DNA of 37,981 nt from Rickettsiales bacterium (GTDB lineage Bacteria > Pseudomonadota > Alphaproteobacteria > Rickettsiales > JABIRX01), in contig JABJNB010000076.1 of NCBI GenBank assembly GCA_018659145.1, positions 1 through 37,981 of the forward strand, given 5' to 3'. Position 1 is the first letter of the stretch; every line of letters starts with the position of its first letter. Position numbers and translations under genes: made by a program. The notes beneath the pieces were generated by a model that ran no database searches, was not told where the DNA came from, and worked only from the letters and a program-made list of their open reading frames with translations. This document shows positions 34,452 to 37,981 of the stretch, in pieces.

Positions 34452-35398
34452 TACCTAATATTCTTTAATTTCGCGGTTGTAAAATCACTATCTTTTAAAC
34501 CAACCCGGAATTTATAATCTTTCCAGATAATATCGGTTTTTTTGCCATTTTGGTGATTAACCATCAAATATTTATCAGCGCGCCAATATTGATTTAAATA
34601 TTGTTTATAATCTTCAAATTTTAAAGTCTTGAGTAATGCAGACTTTCGATCATAGAAATCAATTGATATTATTCTAAACTCAATTGCATCAACCAAACAA
34701 ATTTGTTTGGTGTATCCAGAATATGCATAAAGCGGAAAACGCTCCACAACAAAGCATTCCATATCGCCACATGGACGATTCTCAATATATTTATAAGAAT
34801 ATTTTTCAACTTCCTGAGATGATATATCCTCATATGCAAATTCACTACCGACAAAAGGCCCCGATTTATTTTTAGATGATATCCTCTTCACTCGCTTTAA
34901 AGCTGGCAAATATAACCACTGATCATCCGGCTCCAAGATCTTTGAATAAGTTAAAAATGCCGTACCCTTAACATCTCTTGGCTCATCAAAAATAATCAAA
35001 CTTTTATCACCCAAAGTTGGATCCTCTATTTCTAAAATTTTATTTCTTTGAGTTTTACTAATTCTTTGACCATGTGCATTTTCAAGTACCATATCAAGAG
35101 TTACTTCCATATCACCAAAGCCAAAATCTCGCTTATCTAATTCAACAAATATTGCTTCACCTTTTTTCTCAGGGGTGAGATCCATTGCCAGAATCTCAGA
35201 TGCTGTTTTTGCATTAGCGTTAAATGCGCCAAATACTGCGACCATTAAAAGTAATTTATTATACCAACTCCCATCTTTGTGAGTTGGTATGAGGATTTGC
35301 CCGAAAGGCAAATCCTCCGCGGAGCGTAAGGCATGCGCGGCCTTATAGCGCCCCATCTTAGAACCGCCTTTAAGATGGGTATTGGTATTATATTTCAT
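34451..35398 (-). CDS. LolA-like periplasmic protein (outer membrane lipoprotein-sorting family), signal peptide split by an element
   Basis: The 315-codon frame starts 2 nt after the MMPL stop, with AAAAAAAGG upstream. The body matches the LolA-like family found with MMPL transporters: ASEILAMDLTPEKKGEAIF, VLENAHGQRISKTQRNK, FDEPRDVKGTAFLTYSK, DDQWLYLPALKRVKRIS, GPFVGSEFAYEDIS and the late KDSDFTTAKLKNIR. The N-terminus reads MKYN, then 43 residues from the element, then KLLLMVAVFGAFNANA; without the insert it is a normal signal peptide giving a 272-residue precursor. The protein probably shuttles lipids across the periplasm between the MMPL pump and the beta-barrel. Whether the 43-residue insertion still allows export is not known. 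Its stop overlaps the next start (TAATG). Confidence 0.9.
   Translation of the reverse strand: MKYNTNTHLKGGSKMGRYKAAHALRSAEDLPFGQILIPTHKDGSWYNKLLLMVAVFGAFNANAKTASEILAMDLTPEKKGEAIFVELDKRDFGFGDMEVTLDMVLENAHGQRISKTQRNKILEIEDPTLGDKSLIIFDEPRDVKGTAFLTYSKILEPDDQWLYLPALKRVKRISSKNKSGPFVGSEFAYEDISSQEVEKYSYKYIENRPCGDMECFVVERFPLYAYSGYTKQICLVDAIEFRIISIDFYDRKSALLKTLKFEDYKQYLNQYWRADKYLMVNHQNGKKTDIIWKDYKFRVGLKDSDFTTAKLKNIR
35261..35388. repeat. Element A, intact 128-bp copy inside a signal-peptide sequence
   Basis: Outer terminal repeats ATACCAACTCCCATCT and AGATGGGTATTGGTAT (14 of 16 complementary) bound four sub-hairpins. It adds 43 codons to the LolA-like gene in frame (element plus one base, 129 nt). 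No transposase is encoded. It belongs to the same family as 34146-34438, 8810-8855 and the fragment at 25703. Confidence 0.92.
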
Positions 35399-35400
35399 GC

Positions 35401-37722
35401 TTATTTACCTTTTTTTAATTTATCTAAAAATATCAATATTGGCGGCAATAACAGCAAATCAGCAATTAGTGCCATTGCTATAATTAATGATGTTAACATA
35501 CCCATCAAGCTATTCATTTTAAAGGCTGATAATATCAATACTCCAAAACCCAATATTAATATCACACTAGTGATTATAAGAGCCGATCCAACTGTAGTAA
35601 AAACATATTTCACAGCTTCCTCTGGATTCATCCCTTGCTCTTTTCGAGCACGATTATACTTACTTAAGAAATGCACCGTATCATCGACAATAATACCAAG
35701 ACAGATAGCGGTTACAAATGCCACAGCCATATTCACCTGACCAACCAATAAAGCCCATAATCCAAAGCCCATAATAGGTGGTACTAGATTCGGAATTAAA
35801 CTAATAAAGCCAATTTTAACATTTTTAAGCGCAATCATGATAACCAGCGATATTAAAAATAACGCTATCATATTCCCTTTAAACATCGAATTAATATTAC
35901 GCTCTGCAATGTAAGCAAACATAATCGGCGGACTTGTTGCTTCTGCCCACATATATTCTGGGCTATGTAATTTTAACCAATTCTCACTTTTATCTTTAAA
36001 AGCTCGTATTGCAGTAGTCGATATATCTCCACCAAGTGTTACAGTAACACGCGTTGCTGATTTATCGATATTAATTCTATCGGTTAAATCTAAACCATAT
36101 GGTAACGAGAATTCATATAATAATAAATATTGCGCGGCTAATTCATTATTCTGAGGGATCCTATCCCAATTCGGATTATCACCATGCATATTCTTATTAA
36201 GACGCTTCATAATATCAATGATACTATAAACATGAGTTACTTCCGCTTGATCACTCAACCAACTATTAAACTCTTCTAATTTGGCTAGATAGTCCGGATC
36301 AGTAATACCACCAGCTCCAGCTCCACCTACAGAATATTCAATTCTGTAAATACCAGTTAGATTATCCATCATAAATTCACTATCACCTCTAAATGATATT
36401 GAATGATCAAAATATTGCAGCCATTGATCATCTACTTCCAATCTAGGAATCATTAGAGCAAGTATAATAACAACCGCGCTCATAATCACAGCTAGCTGTT
36501 TACGTTTGGCTATCACAAAATCAGCAAATTTTTCCATCACATCTGCTTCGCCTGATGCTCTATCTGAGGCTCTAGCACGCATTGGCAAAATAGCTAATAT
36601 ACTTGGTAAGAAAATTACAGAAAATAAAAATGCCAGAGTAACACCAATAGCAGTAATGTTACCTAAATCACGAAATGGCGGTGCATCAGAAAAATTAAGT
36701 GTTAAAAAACCAATGACAGTAGTCAAACTAGTCAGAAATACTGGCCCTACATTAATTCTAAGACTCTCAATAATAGCCTCTCGTTTCGCTAAACCATTCT
36801 GCATAGCCTTAAACATCGAAACAATAATATGAATACTATCGGCGATAGCTAGAGTTAAAATAATAGTTGGAGCCGTAACCGAAGGCGGGGTAAGATTAAT
36901 ACCCAAATAACCAGCTATTCCTAATGCTCCTATAGCCGAGAAAGCAATAACTAAAAGAGTTGCAAACATTGCTAAGATACTCTTTAGGAAAATCGCCATA
37001 GTAATTAACAAAACCAAATACATCAGAGGTATCAGAGTCGACATATCTTTTTGCGATGCCTCAGCAAATGCATTATTGAGTGATACCATACCAGAACTTC
37101 GTATTTCTACCTCTGGGTATTTACGTTGCACTTTATCTAATAACTCTATCGCTTTACTATTAGCCGTTGAGACTTCAAACATATCCTTCTCAGGAAAAGT
37201 AAAGGTAACATTAACACCTGTTGCCTGACCTGTTTTGGACACTAAATTATCAACCAGTAATGGCTCGCTAAAAACTACTTCTTTAATTTTATTGATCTCT
37301 CTATCAGACAAATCCTTTGCCTTCCCTTCTATTAAATCAATAACCGTTAAATCATCCTCAACAGCATAACTATATTGATAATTAGACAGCGAATCTACTC
37401 TGGTGGAATAAGGTAACTGCCAAGACTCTTCTGTTAATTCTTTAATTGCTGCCAAGATCCTGCGATCAAAGATATCACCCTCTTTTGCCTTTAAAACAAA
37501 AGTAATATTATCAGTTTTTGTATAAACTCTTTGCAACTCATCAAAAGCCTGTAACTGAGGGTTATCTGCTCCAAAAAAAACACGATAATTTGTATCAAAT
37601 CCAAGGTTTTTAGTACCATTACCCATTACCCCAACAAGCAAAATTGCTGATACCACCACATACCACCTGATACTAATGATAAATTCTGCAATCTTTGTTA
37701 TCCTATTCTGATGATTATCCAT
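35401..37722 (-). CDS. MMPL/RND-superfamily transporter
   Basis: The 773-residue inner-membrane protein has the two-fold MMPL layout: one membrane helix (about 15-33), a large periplasmic loop, five helices including LTPPSVTAPTIILTLAIADS (sterol-sensing-like/RND core, about 280-300), a second leading helix and loop (from ~405), and a final group with ICLGIIVDDTVHFLSKYNRA (near 680). The paired TLAIADSIH and LGIIVDDTVH motifs contain the proton-relay acidic residues. Together with the LolA-like and beta-barrel genes downstream it forms a three-part envelope system seen in other proteobacteria, probably for lipid or hydrophobic-compound transfer. Ligand and direction are unknown. It is the first gene of the operon. 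Confidence 0.93.
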   Translation of the reverse strand: MDNHQNRITKIAEFIISIRWYVVVSAILLVGVMGNGTKNLGFDTNYRVFFGADNPQLQAFDELQRVYTKTDNITFVLKAKEGDIFDRRILAAIKELTEESWQLPYSTRVDSLSNYQYSYAVEDDLTVIDLIEGKAKDLSDREINKIKEVVFSEPLLVDNLVSKTGQATGVNVTFTFPEKDMFEVSTANSKAIELLDKVQRKYPEVEIRSSGMVSLNNAFAEASQKDMSTLIPLMYLVLLITMAIFLKSILAMFATLLVIAFSAIGALGIAGYLGINLTPPSVTAPTIILTLAIADSIHIIVSMFKAMQNGLAKREAIIESLRINVGPVFLTSLTTVIGFLTLNFSDAPPFRDLGNITAIGVTLAFLFSVIFLPSILAILPMRARASDRASGEADVMEKFADFVIAKRKQLAVIMSAVVIILALMIPRLEVDDQWLQYFDHSISFRGDSEFMMDNLTGIYRIEYSVGGAGAGGITDPDYLAKLEEFNSWLSDQAEVTHVYSIIDIMKRLNKNMHGDNPNWDRIPQNNELAAQYLLLYEFSLPYGLDLTDRINIDKSATRVTVTLGGDISTTAIRAFKDKSENWLKLHSPEYMWAEATSPPIMFAYIAERNINSMFKGNMIALFLISLVIMIALKNVKIGFISLIPNLVPPIMGFGLWALLVGQVNMAVAFVTAICLGIIVDDTVHFLSKYNRARKEQGMNPEEAVKYVFTTVGSALIITSVILILGFGVLILSAFKMNSLMGMLTSLIIAMALIADLLLLPPILIFLDKLKKGK

Positions 37723-37754
37723 GACTGATAAATATTAATTAGTAAAAATCTAAG

Positions 37755-37782
37755 TTAGTTACCTAACTAAGCAGTCATTATA
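37755..37782 (-). promoter_or_regulatory. Promoter and operator-like palindrome of the MMPL operon
   Basis: A perfect -10 hexamer, TATAAT, lies at 37782-37777 on the minus strand. The expected start of transcription (about 37770) coincides with a 16-bp palindrome, TTAGTTACCTAACTAA (37755-37770; 7-bp arms, 2-nt centre), 33-48 nt before the start codon. The -35 region is weak (TCGAAA at 17 nt). The placement suits a repressor of the TetR or MarR kind; no such gene is in the window. Confidence 0.6.
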
Positions 37783-37785
37783 GTC

Positions 37786-37981
37786 AATTCTCCAGAGCAT
37801 TTCGACGATAATTATATATTTGTATCCACCATGTAGAGACGCATAATCATGCGTCTTGTGCACAAACCCAAAACAAATAATGAATATAAATCGAAAAAGT
37901 CCAATCTCCAGAGCATCCCAACGATAATTATATATTTGTATCCACCATGTAGAGACGCATAATCATGCGTCTTGTGCACAA
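37786..37981. repeat. Family D tandem repeats, running off the right edge
   Basis: A partial unit (CTCCAGAGCATTTCGACG onward) is followed by units starting ATGTAGAGACGCATAATC at 37831 and 37948 (period 117). They are near-identical to the units at 29587. The array reaches the end of the window, so its full size is unknown. It begins a few bases upstream of the MMPL -10 box. Confidence 0.88.

Overview
The window is a 38-kb, A+T-rich bacterial chromosome segment, densely coded except where short palindromic repeats fill the gaps. The gene content fits a host-associated alphaproteobacterium, most likely a Rickettsiales-type lineage: sdhE close to mfd, a short FtsY with no acidic N-terminal region, a DnaA/HdaA-like AAA protein, a degenerate squalene-synthase-like (NDUFAF6-like) protein, compact overlapping operons, a giant coiled-coil protein, and repeats that sit in frame inside genes in the manner of Rickettsia palindromic elements. 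The taxonomic call is inference. Purine (purM, purN), PLP (pdxH) and queuosine (queE, queC, queF) genes point to more biosynthetic capacity than Rickettsia proper.

Layout. (1) 1-10305, minus strand: a giant Ala/Glu/Gln-rich coiled-coil protein that runs off the left edge, then mfd, sdhE, ppa and an M23 envelope peptidase, separated by GC-rich hairpin repeats. (2) 10361-16300, plus strand: one tight eight-gene operon (hdaA-like, NDUFAF6-like, KefB-type antiporter, queE, queC, GNAT, queF, rhodanese), followed by pdxH. (3) 17201-19081, minus: a MoxR ATPase plus DUF58 pair. (4) 19115-25685, plus: SH3-domain protein, SLC13-type permease with RCK_C domains, dusB, M16 peptidase, purM and purN. (5) 25793-28109, plus: two EamA-type transporters, with a tRNA-Arg(TCG) between them on the minus strand. 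(6) 28133-32140, minus: aminotransferase, ftsY and mtaB. (7) 32246-37722, minus: a relBE-type toxin-antitoxin pair and a three-gene operon of MMPL/RND transporter, LolA-like periplasmic protein and outer-membrane beta-barrel, which looks like an envelope lipid-trafficking module.

The most striking observation is in region 7. A 128-bp palindromic element lies in frame inside the signal-peptide coding region of the LolA-like gene. A second copy sits at the same place in the next gene, where it is split by a nested 162-bp element and followed by a third palindromic element, and the reading frame stays open throughout. The length arithmetic (293 - 165 = 128) fits a 162-bp insertion with a 3-bp TTA target duplication. 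Other repeats are a hairpin family with a conserved leader (around 3.9, 7.7, 8.9 and, more distantly, 25 kb) and ~115-bp tandem units at 17, 29.6 and 37.8 kb.
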